Shown: in pieces, positions 56,501-64,000 of the stretch | Position numbering within the stretch: position 1 is the first letter of the stretch | Layout: each line of letters begins with the position of its first letter | From: an uncultured Sinobacteraceae bacterium | Lineage (GTDB): Bacteria > Pseudomonadota > Gammaproteobacteria > Steroidobacterales > Steroidobacteraceae | Length of the DNA: 64,000 bases | Reading direction: 5' to 3' | NCBI GenBank assembly: GCA_937902995.1 | Contig: CALEKY010000062.1 | Span: forward strand, 1-64,000 | Position numbers and translations under genes: made by a program | Notes under the pieces: model-generated | The model's database searches: none | What the model saw: only the letters and a program-made list of their open reading frames with translations | Told to the model about the DNA's origin: nothing

Positions 56501-59500
56501 ATGATGACCAAATCGAACTTATTGAAAGTGGCAACGCGAGCTGCTCTTCGAGCAGCGCGAGGTGCCGCTGTCGCTGGCGTAGCCGGCAGTTCGTTGCTCG
56601 GCGTAGTCAGCGTCGGATTGGCTGTGTCGGCATTTACGCCGTCAGTGGCTACCGCTGCTGCATATACGACCGTGGATTTCACGGGTCGTGTGACCGACGA
56701 CAAGGGCAAGCCGGTTGCCAACGCGGCTATCGCGATCACCTCGGAACAGGGTGCAACGCGCAGGACGACGACCGATGAGAACGGTCAGTTCCGCCTGCCT
56801 GCCATGCCGAGCGGCAGCTACAAGGCGTCGGTGGCTGCACCGGGCTTTGCAGATCTGCGAGACCTGCAAATTTCCATTGCGCCCGGCGCGAGCGCGATTG
56901 CATTTACGCTGAGCCCGGAAGGGCAGGTCCTGGATGAGGTCATCGTTTCTGCCGCAAGGCCGATCAAGGACTTCACCAAGACGGACGCGGGTCTCTCGAT
57001 CAATGTGCAGGACATCGCGGACCGTACGCCGGTCGCACGCAACATCAGCTCGACCGTGATGCTGGCACCTACCGTCTCGCAGGCGGACCCGAGCATCGTC
57101 TCGAATGGCGTACGCCGCAATCAGAGCACGGTCGTGATGTCCGGTACCTCGGCTGCCGAGAGCGTTTATTACATCAACGGCCTCAACGTCACGGATCAGC
57201 GTTCGTTCCTGGGTTACTCGGATCTGCCTTACGAGATGATCCAGACGATCGAGGTCAAGTCGGGCGGATACTCCGCCGAGTTCGGACGCGGCACGGGCGG
57301 TATCGTCAATATCGTGACCCGCTCGGGCTCGAACGAGTTCCACTGGGGCACGAGCGCATATTGGCAACCGGATAGTCTGCGGGCTTCGCGGCGCACGACC
57401 TATCGTCCGGGCGGCAACAACTCGGTTGGCGGTATCGATTTGCAGAAGACGGTCGAGGTGGATCAATCCGAGCAGACCGTGTGGGCCAGCGGCCCGATCA
57501 TGCGCGATCACATCTTCTTCTTCGCGCTGTACAACGCTCGCCAAGCAGAGCAGTGGACCGCCGCGTTCTTCCCGAATCCACAAACCAACGACGGTAGCTT
57601 CAGCAGGATCAAGTACGACGATCCGCGTTGGGCTGCAAAGCTGGACTTCGTGTTCAACGAGAATCATCGCCTCGAAGCGACCGTTTTCTCCGACGAGGAC
57701 ACGACGAAGTATCAGCCTTACTACTACGGAAGGGCGGAGGATCGCAGAGGAGAGGCTCTGTTGCCGTATGAGGAGGAGTCGGGCGGTACGAACTACATCC
57801 TCCAATACACCGGCGTGATCAATCAGAACTTCACGATCTCCGCTTTGTACGGTCGGACCGATAGCAGCTACAAGGACAGCGGCCCGTACATCGAGATGCC
57901 CGGCATTGCGGACTTCGCGTTCGGCGGTAGCTTCGTAACCGTCGGCCGTCATGCAGGTCCGTTCAACCTCGTCGGCGAGGATGAGCGCGACACGTATCGT
58001 CTCGACGCGGATATCTACTTCAGCGCAGCCGGCGAGCACCACATCCGGCTCGGTTACGACTACGAGGACATGCTGAGTACGGCCTACAGCGCATACTCGG
58101 GCGGAGCCCTGTACTACGCCTACGAACAGGACGATTGCCCGGCCGGTGCCGGACCGGATGGCTGCGTCGAGGTGTTGACGTTCGCCAACATCGGCGACTT
58201 CAAGGCGACGCAATCGGCGTGGTACATCCAAGACGAATGGGAAATCACCCCGAACTTCACGCTGTTGCTGGGTCTGCGTGGCGACATGTACGACTACAAG
58301 AACGTGCGCGGTCAGAGCTACATCAAGATCACGGATCAGATCGCACCGCGCGTCGGGTTCAGCTGGGATCCGACGGATTCCGGACGTACCCGAATCTACG
58401 GTTCGCTTGGCGACTATTACCTGCCGATCGCAACCAACACGTCCATCCGCGCGAGCTCTGGCGAGGTCTACACGGACCAGTACTTCCAGACGGAGCGCGA
58501 CGCAAACGGTAACCTCGTGGTCGACGCGAACGGTTATCCGGCCATGGGCGCGCAAATCGGCGCGACGGACTACTTCAGCCCGCCGTTCACGCCCGATCCG
58601 CGCGCGGTCGCAGAGAAAGACATCGATCCGATGTACGAGCGCGAGATCAGCCTCGGTCTCGAGCATCAGCTCTCTTGGGGCTGGTTCGACGGCTGGACCG
58701 CAGGTATCCGTTACACGCATCGTCGCTTGAAGAGCACGATCGAAGATACGGCTATCGGCGACGCCGTTATCCGCTACTGCGAACGCAATGGCCTCGAATG
58801 CGCCGAGAACGACCCGGGCATTTATCCGTACGTCCTGTTGAACCCCGGTAGCGACGCTCGGGTGTTCATCGACCTCGACGGTGACGGTCCGGCCGATCTG
58901 TCGGGCGCACCCAACCCCGACTACAACCCGCAGTACGTGCATTTGACCGCGGCGGATCTGGCGCTGCCGAAGGCTGTGCGCAAGTACGATGCAGTCGAGA
59001 TCACCTTCACCCGTCCGTTCGACGGCGTGTGGAGCCTGCAAGGTTCGTACGTGTGGTCGAAGTCGCGCGGCAACTATGAGGGCGCAGTCAAGTCCGACGT
59101 GGGTCAGACGGACACGTCGATCACTCAGGACTTCGACCATGCAGCCAACATGGTGGGCGCTTATGGCGACTTGCCGAACGATCGTCGCCATACGTTCAAG
59201 CTGTTCGGTAGCTGGTCGCCGATTCAGCGGTTGACGATCGGTGCCAACCTGTTCGTGCAGTCGGGACGTCCGTACGGATGTATCGGCTACATGCCGCAGA
59301 CCATCGATCCGCTGGCGCCCAACTCGGGTACGCCGTCTGCATGGTGGTGCCCGAAAGGAAGCTATATAGAGACGGTGGGCGGAGGTTTGGGCAACCAGAT
59401 GGCGGCGATCGGTCAGCAAGCCGACCGGTATGAAAACGTCTTGACGCCGCGCGGCTCCCAAGGCCGGACCGACTGGGTGTACAACGTCGACCTGAGTCTC

Positions 59501-59719
59501 GCTTACAAGTTCTTCCAAAGCGATACGAAGGGTGAGGCAGTGGCACGTCTCGACATCTTCAACGTGTTCAACGGTGATGCTGTCACCCGCGTCGTCGAGC
59601 AGGGCGAGGTTCGTACTTCTGCGACCGGCGTGAAGAACGTCGCTGCGCCATTCTATGGATATCCGCGTACGTATCAGACGCCGCGGTATGTCCGGATCGG
59701 CTTCAGCTACTCGTTCTGA
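56501..59719 (+). CDS. Oar-like TonB-dependent receptor
   Basis: A 1072-aa outer-membrane receptor. A long Ala-rich signal region (1-52) precedes a carboxypeptidase-regulatory-like beta domain (about 57-140, FTGRVTDDKGKPVANAAIAI, FRLPAMPSGSYKASV). The plug follows (about 150-270, with NGLNVTD and SAEFGRGTGGIVNIVTRSG), then a large barrel ending VRIGFSYSF. An AGGAGG site 9 bases before ATG predicts strong translation. The regulatory-like domain groups it with Oar/SusC-like receptors for peptides or glycans; the ligand is unknown. It ends in a strong terminator. Confidence 0.93.
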   Translation: MMTKSNLLKVATRAALRAARGAAVAGVAGSSLLGVVSVGLAVSAFTPSVATAAAYTTVDFTGRVTDDKGKPVANAAIAITSEQGATRRTTTDENGQFRLPAMPSGSYKASVAAPGFADLRDLQISIAPGASAIAFTLSPEGQVLDEVIVSAARPIKDFTKTDAGLSINVQDIADRTPVARNISSTVMLAPTVSQADPSIVSNGVRRNQSTVVMSGTSAAESVYYINGLNVTDQRSFLGYSDLPYEMIQTIEVKSGGYSAEFGRGTGGIVNIVTRSGSNEFHWGTSAYWQPDSLRASRRTTYRPGGNNSVGGIDLQKTVEVDQSEQTVWASGPIMRDHIFFFALYNARQAEQWTAAFFPNPQTNDGSFSRIKYDDPRWAAKLDFVFNENHRLEATVFSDEDTTKYQPYYYGRAEDRRGEALLPYEEESGGTNYILQYTGVINQNFTISALYGRTDSSYKDSGPYIEMPGIADFAFGGSFVTVGRHAGPFNLVGEDERDTYRLDADIYFSAAGEHHIRLGYDYEDMLSTAYSAYSGGALYYAYEQDDCPAGAGPDGCVEVLTFANIGDFKATQSAWYIQDEWEITPNFTLLLGLRGDMYDYKNVRGQSYIKITDQIAPRVGFSWDPTDSGRTRIYGSLGDYYLPIATNTSIRASSGEVYTDQYFQTERDANGNLVVDANGYPAMGAQIGATDYFSPPFTPDPRAVAEKDIDPMYEREISLGLEHQLSWGWFDGWTAGIRYTHRRLKSTIEDTAIGDAVIRYCERNGLECAENDPGIYPYVLLNPGSDARVFIDLDGDGPADLSGAPNPDYNPQYVHLTAADLALPKAVRKYDAVEITFTRPFDGVWSLQGSYVWSKSRGNYEGAVKSDVGQTDTSITQDFDHAANMVGAYGDLPNDRRHTFKLFGSWSPIQRLTIGANLFVQSGRPYGCIGYMPQTIDPLAPNSGTPSAWWCPKGSYIETVGGGLGNQMAAIGQQADRYENVLTPRGSQGRTDWVYNVDLSLAYKFFQSDTKGEAVARLDIFNVFNGDAVTRVVEQGEVRTSATGVKNVAAPFYGYPRTYQTPRYVRIGFSYSF

Positions 59720-59744
59720 TCGTTCGGTCTGACCTCCGGGTCGA

Positions 59745-59774
59745 GAAGGCCGCCGCAAGGCGGCCTTCTTTTTT
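59745..59774 (+). terminator. Intrinsic terminator of the TonB-dependent receptor
   Basis: A perfect 10-bp stem GAAGGCCGCC / GGCGGCCTTC around a GCAA tetraloop is followed by six T, 25 bases past the receptor stop codon. Confidence 0.95.
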
Positions 59775-59848
59775 GCGGTGTCAGGCAGCGGCTTCGTAGC
59801 CTTGCTCGGGAGAGAAGTGCCGCTGCAGAGCGGCTTCGACGAGGGCTG

Positions 59849-59892
59849 ACGGTGCGATGCCTGCGCAGGATCCTGCGCAGGCATCGCACCGT
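59849..59892. repeat. 44-bp perfect palindrome
   Basis: The sequence from 59849 to 59892 equals its own reverse complement over all 44 bases, with arms built from ACGGTGCGATGCC and TGCGCAGGA and a central GGATCC. It abuts the TAA stop of the DUF192 gene (59892-59894). It would extrude a hairpin at the 3' end of that transcript; no T run follows. Confidence 0.9.
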
Positions 59893-60389
59893 TATCGAGC
59901 TCCGAATGTGCCGTGTATGACTTGCGCGCCCCGCGCGATTCCCAGGCGCTTTGCCGTGCCTCCCTTCAGCTCGACGACTGCAAGTGCGTCTCCCTGCGAA
60001 TCGATCGTGTCGAGGGAGTGGGGCGTTGTGTTCTCCACGACGCGCATGACCTTGCCGTCGGCAGACACGAACAGCATGTCGAGCGGGATGAATGTGTTCT
60101 TCATCCACATGCTCACCGGTTGCGGCCGCTCGTAGATGAACAGCATCCCTTCGTCGTCGGCGAGCTGTTTCACGAACATCAGGCCGCGGGCGCGGCGCTC
60201 GAGATCGTCGGCCACCCAGACGTTGAACGTGTGCAAACGGGCATTCGGCGTCGCGATCTGCAGCGTCGTGCGGGGAAACATTCGATCGAGCTGCGCGGCA
60301 TCGGATCCGTCGCCGGACGCCGCATGCGCGATCAATGCAAGACTCCACGCGCCGACGAGCGCAGCGACTGCTTGTTTCATCGTCTTCAT
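59892..60389 (-). CDS. Exported DUF192 protein
   Basis: A 165-aa periplasmic DUF192 protein. The signal peptide (about 1-23) ends AHAA. The conserved core LERRARGLMFVKQLADDEGMLFIYERPQPVSMWMKNTFIPLDMLF carries the RxxGLM, GMLF and MWMKNT(F/Y)IPLDMLF hallmarks, then DALAVVELKGG. The function is unknown. Its ATGA overlaps the stop of the upstream gene by 4 bases, so the pair is cotranscribed. Confidence 0.92.
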   Translation of the reverse strand: MKTMKQAVAALVGAWSLALIAHAASGDGSDAAQLDRMFPRTTLQIATPNARLHTFNVWVADDLERRARGLMFVKQLADDEGMLFIYERPQPVSMWMKNTFIPLDMLFVSADGKVMRVVENTTPHSLDTIDSQGDALAVVELKGGTAKRLGIARGAQVIHGTFGAR

Positions 60390-61063
60390 TGTCCGGTCAC
60401 CTGCGGCACATCGGCCGTCTTGTCTTCGCTATCGAAATCCACGCGACCCGCATAGTCGAAACGCGAGATCAGTATCGCTCCTTGCCCCCGGATCGCGCGC
60501 GCCGGTTCCGTACAGAACCCGCGTGCGATCACGCGATACGAACGCGTTCGGTGCGGGATGCCGACGATCAGTTCCTGTCGGATTTCATCGAGCATGCACT
60601 TGTCGTCCCCGAGCGTCCCGTAGAACTCACCCGTGCCTTCGCGGATGACCGTGACGTTCACCGGGACGGCTTTGGCGTGTTCCCCTTCGCGTAGGCGCGC
60701 GATTCCGACGACGATGACCAGCTTTTCTCCGGAAGCGAGCCGTGACGTAAACCGCATCCGGATACCGCCGTCCGTAGGTCGCACACCTCCGGTGCATTCC
60801 GTGCCTTCGTTGCCCCAATCCAGTTCCGCTTTGACCGCTCCACCGAGTCGGGCGCGGAAGTAGCCGTTGCCCTGCGGAAGGCACTTTGCCAGGGCGGTCG
60901 CGGAATCGGCGGGAGCAGGTCCACTCGTTCCTTCCTGTGCATGGACCTTGCAAAGGCTCAATAAACCGAGCGCGCAGACGAGCGCGCTGCGACGGCAAAC
61001 GACAGCCGAGGAGATGCGATGCCGCACCTGAGCGCCGAGTGGACGATCGATCGAATCTCGCAT
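60386..61063 (-). CDS. Unknown exported protein, partner of DUF192
   Basis: A 225-aa protein with an Arg-rich leader and hydrophobic core (VCRRSALVCALGLLSLCKVHAQ). Cleavage is likely after VHAQ near residue 42. The mature part is beta-rich with four or more Cys (KCLPQGNGYFRARLGGAV, GTECTGG, DDKCMLDEI, GFCTEPARA), likely two disulphides. The reading frame continues far upstream over glgC, but that is only antisense to glgC. ATG 61063 is chosen as the nearest start that keeps the leader. Translationally coupled to the DUF192 gene and divergent from glgC. Confidence 0.72.
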   Translation of the reverse strand: MRDSIDRPLGAQVRHRISSAVVCRRSALVCALGLLSLCKVHAQEGTSGPAPADSATALAKCLPQGNGYFRARLGGAVKAELDWGNEGTECTGGVRPTDGGIRMRFTSRLASGEKLVIVVGIARLREGEHAKAVPVNVTVIREGTGEFYGTLGDDKCMLDEIRQELIVGIPHRTRSYRVIARGFCTEPARAIRGQGAILISRFDYAGRVDFDSEDKTADVPQVTGQ

Positions 61064-61240
61064 GCCGATCCCGCGATGGATGAAGCTCACCATCCGGCAG
61101 AAACCGAACGGCTCATCAAGGCGTTGCGAACAATGCCGAAGGAGATCCTTCCCGGCAAGCGGCGCCGCAGAGCAGCGGGCCCATCGGCTACCATGGCGGG
61201 TAACCACGATGTCCGTGGGCTGAATGCGAGAACCTCCGAC

Positions 61241-62557
61241 ATGCAGGATCGAGTCGGCGAACCAAGAACTCCAGCAACGCCATCTCTCGGTCGCGCGCCC
61301 AGGCACGAACTGTCGCGACGTTACGTCAGCCGTCTGACGCGCAACACGCTGGCGGTCATCATGGCCGGCGGTCGCGGCGAGCGTCTCAAGCACCTCACCG
61401 ATTTTCGCTGCAAGCCGGCGACGCCGTTCGGCGGCAAGTTCCGGATCATCGATTTCGTGCTCTCGAACTGCGTCAATTCCGGAATCCGGCGCATTCAGGT
61501 GATGACGCAGTACAAGGCGCACTCGCTCATCCAGCACATTCAGCGGGGCTGGGGCTATTTGCGGGGCGAGTTCGGCGAGTTCATCGAGATCATTCCCGCT
61601 CAGCAGCAGCTGGGGGATCTCTGGTACCGGGGCACTGCCGATTCGCTCTACCAGAACCTGGACATCATCCGTCTGCATCATCCGCGGCACATCCTCGTGC
61701 TCGCCGGCGACCACATCTACAAGATGGATTACGGCCTGATGCTCGCCGCACACGTCGAGAAGAAGGCGGACATCACCGTGGGCGTGGTCGAGGTGCCGCG
61801 CGAGCAAGCAACGGGTTTCGGCGTGATGAGCGTCGACGAGACTTATCGGATCACGAAGTTCGCGGAGAAGCCCAAGGACCCCGAGCCCATGCCGGGCAAT
61901 CCGAACGTGGCGCTCGGCTCGATGGGCATCTATGTCTTCAAGGCGAACCTCTTGTATCGCTTGTTGGAGGAGAACGCGAAGCGGCCGGACACGCAACACG
62001 ATTTCGGGCGCAACATCATTCCGGAAGCCTTGTCGCGATTGAAGGTTTACGCCTACCCGTTCCGCGACCGCAAGACGCGCGTGCAACAGTATTGGCGGGA
62101 CGTGGGGACGGTCGATGCGTTCTACGAAGCCAACATGGAGCTCATCTACGTCAACCCCGAGCTCAACATCTACGACGAGCAGTGGCCGATCTGGACTTAT
62201 CAGCGCCAGTACCCGCCGGCGAAGTTCGTGCTCGACGACGAAGGACGGCGCGGCATGGCGATCAATTCGATGGTGTCCGGCGGATGCATCATTTCCGGCG
62301 CGCACGTCAACCAGTCGCTCTTGTTCTCCAACGTGCGTGTCGAAGAACGCAGCTACGTGGAGCGATCGGTCATCTTTCCCGACGTGCGCATCGGTCCGGA
62401 CTGCGTGATCAAGAACGCGATCATCGACACTGGCGGTATCGTCCCGGCCGGCACGCGCATCGGGGTCGATCGCGAGGAGGATGCGCGGCGCTTCTACATC
62501 AGCGAAAAGGGTATCGCGCTCGTCACCCGCGACATGCTGGCGCGTTTGCGCACATAA
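61241..62557 (+). CDS. glgC: Glucose-1-phosphate adenylyltransferase
   Basis: Makes ADP-glucose from ATP and glucose-1-phosphate, the committed step of bacterial glycogen synthesis. The nucleotide site MAGGRGERLKHLTDFRCKPATPFGGKFRIIDF, WYRGTADSLYQN and FAEKPKDPEP, and the C-terminal left-handed beta-helix are present. ATG 61241 gives 438 aa, matching GlgC; the frame is open to 61019 but that part overlaps the divergent gene's start. No strong ribosome site is seen. glgA lies convergent 0.6 kb away. Confidence 0.94.
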   Translation: MQDRVGEPRTPATPSLGRAPRHELSRRYVSRLTRNTLAVIMAGGRGERLKHLTDFRCKPATPFGGKFRIIDFVLSNCVNSGIRRIQVMTQYKAHSLIQHIQRGWGYLRGEFGEFIEIIPAQQQLGDLWYRGTADSLYQNLDIIRLHHPRHILVLAGDHIYKMDYGLMLAAHVEKKADITVGVVEVPREQATGFGVMSVDETYRITKFAEKPKDPEPMPGNPNVALGSMGIYVFKANLLYRLLEENAKRPDTQHDFGRNIIPEALSRLKVYAYPFRDRKTRVQQYWRDVGTVDAFYEANMELIYVNPELNIYDEQWPIWTYQRQYPPAKFVLDDEGRRGMAINSMVSGGCIISGAHVNQSLLFSNVRVEERSYVERSVIFPDVRIGPDCVIKNAIIDTGGIVPAGTRIGVDREEDARRFYISEKGIALVTRDMLARLRT

Positions 62558-62608
62558 TTCGCGGCATGTCCGGCGACGGTGCCGGGGTTGCATGCTGCGA
62601 GGGTCGTG

Positions 62609-63076
62609 ATGAAGGTATTCGTCTGGCGCTGTTCGTTGTTCGCTGTCGTCGGGTTGCTTGCAGCGTGCTCGGCGCTCGCGCCGAAGCTCGAAGCGCCGAC
62701 TCTCGCGCTGGTCAACGTCAGGATGACGTCGGCGGACATGTTCAATCAGAACTTCATCGTTCGCGTGCACGTTGAGAACCCGAACGACCGCGACCTGCCC
62801 GTGAACGGGATCGATTACAAGCTTTTCCTCGAGGGCGACAGCTTTGCTGAAGGCGTATCGAACAAACCGTTCGTGATTCCCGCGAACGGCGAAACCGAGT
62901 TCGACCTGCCGGTTCGGACGAATTTCGTGAGCAGCCTGGGCCGTCTCGTCTCGCGTCTGCAGGGCCGTAAGCAGGTGCAATACGTCATCGAAGGCAAGGT
63001 GCTCACCGATATCGGATTCCTCAGCAAGATTCCGTTCCGCCAGAGCGGCACGGTGGATTTGACGACGCTGAAGTGA
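62609..63076 (+). CDS. LEA14-like (WHy domain) lipoprotein
   Basis: A 155-aa lipoprotein: the leader MKVFVWRCSLFAVVGLLAAC has a lipobox (LAAC, C20). The mature part is an LEA type 2 / WHy immunoglobulin-like domain with APTLALVNVRMTSAD, VRVHVENPNDRDLPVNGIDYKLFLEG and FLSKIPFRQSGTVDL. The family is linked to desiccation and stress in plants; its bacterial role is unknown. GAGGGT precedes ATG 62609. It follows glgC by 50 bases and may be cotranscribed. Confidence 0.88.
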   Translation: MKVFVWRCSLFAVVGLLAACSALAPKLEAPTLALVNVRMTSADMFNQNFIVRVHVENPNDRDLPVNGIDYKLFLEGDSFAEGVSNKPFVIPANGETEFDLPVRTNFVSSLGRLVSRLQGRKQVQYVIEGKVLTDIGFLSKIPFRQSGTVDLTTLK

Positions 63077-63080
63077 CGCA

Positions 63081-63117
63081 AGGCTATAGCCTGTGGGCTG
63101 TAGGCTGTAGGAGAAGG
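63081..63117. repeat. Heptamer array, CTGTAGG family
   Basis: GGCTATA, GCCTGTG, GGCTGTA, GGCTGTA, GGAGAAG units lie between the convergent LEA14-like and glgA genes. Confidence 0.75.
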
Positions 63118-63163
63118 AAGACGCACACACCGCGCTCCGCCGAGGCTAGGCGGTGGCGGTCGT

Positions 63164-64000
63164 TTATCCGAGCAGGGACGCGTAGAGTCGCTCGTATTCG
63201 CCGGTCTGTTTTTCCCACGAGAAGTCCTGCGACATCGCGTTGCGTACGATCTGATTCCAGGTCTCCTGGTCCTTGTAGAGGTCCAAAGCGGTGTGAATCG
63301 CCCACTGCACGGCAGGTGCATCGAAATCGTTGAAGACGATGCCGGTGCCCGTGCGCGTCGCGGGATCCCACATTTGCACCGAGTCGGCCAGGCCGCCGGT
63401 CCTGCGCACGATGGGCACAGTGCCGTATTTCAGACTGTACATTTGATTGAGGCCGCACGGCTCGTACTGCGACGGCATCAAGAACATGTCGCTCGCCGCC
63501 TCGATCAGATGCGACAGCTCCTCGTTGTAGCCGCGATGAAAGGAGACGCGGTCGGGGAATCGGTGCTGCAGGCTCGCGAAGAAATCTTCGTAACGAGCTT
63601 CGCCGCTACCGAGCGCGACGAGCGCAACGTCGCGGCTCATGAGCACGTCGGGTAGCGCATCGAACAGCAGATCGAATCCTTTCTGGACCGTCATTCGCGA
63701 CACGATGCCGATGAGCGGTGTCGACGATGCCACGGGCAAGTTCAGCCAATCGAGCAGTGCGCGCTTCGTGGCCGCCTTCCCCGATAGGTCGTCGATCGAA
63801 TAGCGGTGCTTGAGGTAACGATCCGTCGCGGGATTCCATTCGGAGTAGTCGACACCGTTCAAAATTCCTACGACGCCGTCGCCGCGCGCGCGCAAAACCG
63901 TGTCGAGCCCGTGACCGCCGAGCGTCGTGCAAATCTCCTGCGCATAGGTGGGGCTGACGGTCGAGACGCGATGTGCGTGGCGGATGCCTTCGCGCAACCA
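63164..64000 (-). CDS. glgA: Glycogen synthase, C-terminal part (runs off window)
   Basis: The GT5 starch/glycogen synthase, which transfers glucose from ADP-glucose to glycogen. About 279 C-terminal residues are present; the N-terminal Rossmann domain with KTGGL lies beyond the right edge, since the frame stays open at 64000 (WLREGIRHAHR). Visible motifs are VSPTYAQEI, GILNGVDYSEWNP, GIVSRMTVQKGFDLL, and the catalytic Glu in PSQYEPCGLNQMYSLKYGTVPIVRRTGGL. Convergent with glgC. Confidence 0.95.
   Translation of the reverse strand, partial: WLREGIRHAHRVSTVSPTYAQEICTTLGGHGLDTVLRARGDGVVGILNGVDYSEWNPATDRYLKHRYSIDDLSGKAATKRALLDWLNLPVASSTPLIGIVSRMTVQKGFDLLFDALPDVLMSRDVALVALGSGEARYEDFFASLQHRFPDRVSFHRGYNEELSHLIEAASDMFLMPSQYEPCGLNQMYSLKYGTVPIVRRTGGLADSVQMWDPATRTGTGIVFNDFDAPAVQWAIHTALDLYKDQETWNQIVRNAMSQDFSWEKQTGEYERLYASLLG

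Noticed and set aside
56642..59884. A 1080-codon open frame antisense to the TonB-dependent receptor
   Set aside because: Composition is Arg/Val/Asp-rich with no domain resemblance, typical of the antisense frame of a GC-rich gene. The sense strand encodes a complete receptor with a strong ribosome site and terminator.
61064..63130. Upstream two thirds of a 914-codon minus-strand frame over glgC
   Set aside because: Only the last 225 codons (60386-61063) look like a real exported protein. The rest mirrors glgC and the LEA14-like gene.

Overview
The window is 64 kb of GC-rich bacterial chromosome. It carries about 45 protein genes, one clear riboswitch, one gene remnant, two strong intrinsic terminators and an unusually dense family of seven-base tandem repeats. 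Gene content points to a free-living, aerobic, Gram-negative gammaproteobacterium: a large TonB-dependent receptor, lipoproteins, a periplasmic HiPIP, cyanide-insensitive cytochrome bd oxidase, a DegQ/MucD-like protease and the DUF3683 FAD/Fe-S dehydrogenase. A position near Xanthomonadales, Nevskiales or Steroidobacterales fits, but this is inference. No tRNA, rRNA, phage, insertion sequence or CRISPR array was seen.

Layout, left to right. 0.2-6.7 kb, minus strand: hrpB helicase, a DUF4412-type secreted protein, DUF1992, DUF4404, HIT protein and acetyl-CoA synthetase, closely spaced or overlapping. 7-8.9 kb: tesB (plus) and an rluB-type pseudouridine synthase (minus). 9-17 kb, minus strand: a GH17-GT2 glucan synthase, cydA/cydB of the CIO type, then a LuxR-type response regulator and a hybrid histidine kinase. 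17-23 kb: an outer-membrane barrel protein, a peptidase remnant, HiPIP with terminator, rraA, a SPOR-like protein preceded by a c-di-GMP-I (GEMM-I) riboswitch, and small unknown genes.

23.4-27.4 kb, plus strand: circularly permuted ATP-grasp, alpha-E, transglutaminase-like and Anbu proteasome-like peptidase genes. This is the most system-like block in the window and probably couples peptide ligation or tagging to proteolysis. 27.7-32 kb: a membrane-anchored unknown, a two-component pair and a Deg protease. 32.5-40.6 kb, plus strand: a 1341-residue FAD/Fe-S/CCG dehydrogenase, a Tat-type dienelactone-hydrolase-like protein, a PLD-VTT fusion and an endonuclease/exonuclease/phosphatase-fold gene. 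40.7-50 kb: a SHOCT-tailed membrane protein, folE, a START-like secreted protein, an M48 metalloprotease lipoprotein, a CpxRA-like pair and a periplasmic chorismate mutase-cyclohexadienyl dehydratase fusion. 50-56 kb: a double-length UvrA. 56.5-59.7 kb: an Oar-like TonB-dependent receptor. 59.9-64 kb: DUF192 and partner, glgC, a LEA14-like lipoprotein and the C-terminal part of glgA, which runs off the window.

The most striking non-genic signal is a set of short arrays with a seven-base period at about 20 places, in at least five motif families (GTGAYTC, CTTCAGY, CTGTAGG, GGGCTTG, GGGAAAR). The families recur together as composite cassettes. One cassette of about 110 bp occurs twice in inverted orientation. 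Arrays sit almost entirely between genes, but three lie in frame in surface or linker positions of the double UvrA and one at the start of rluB.
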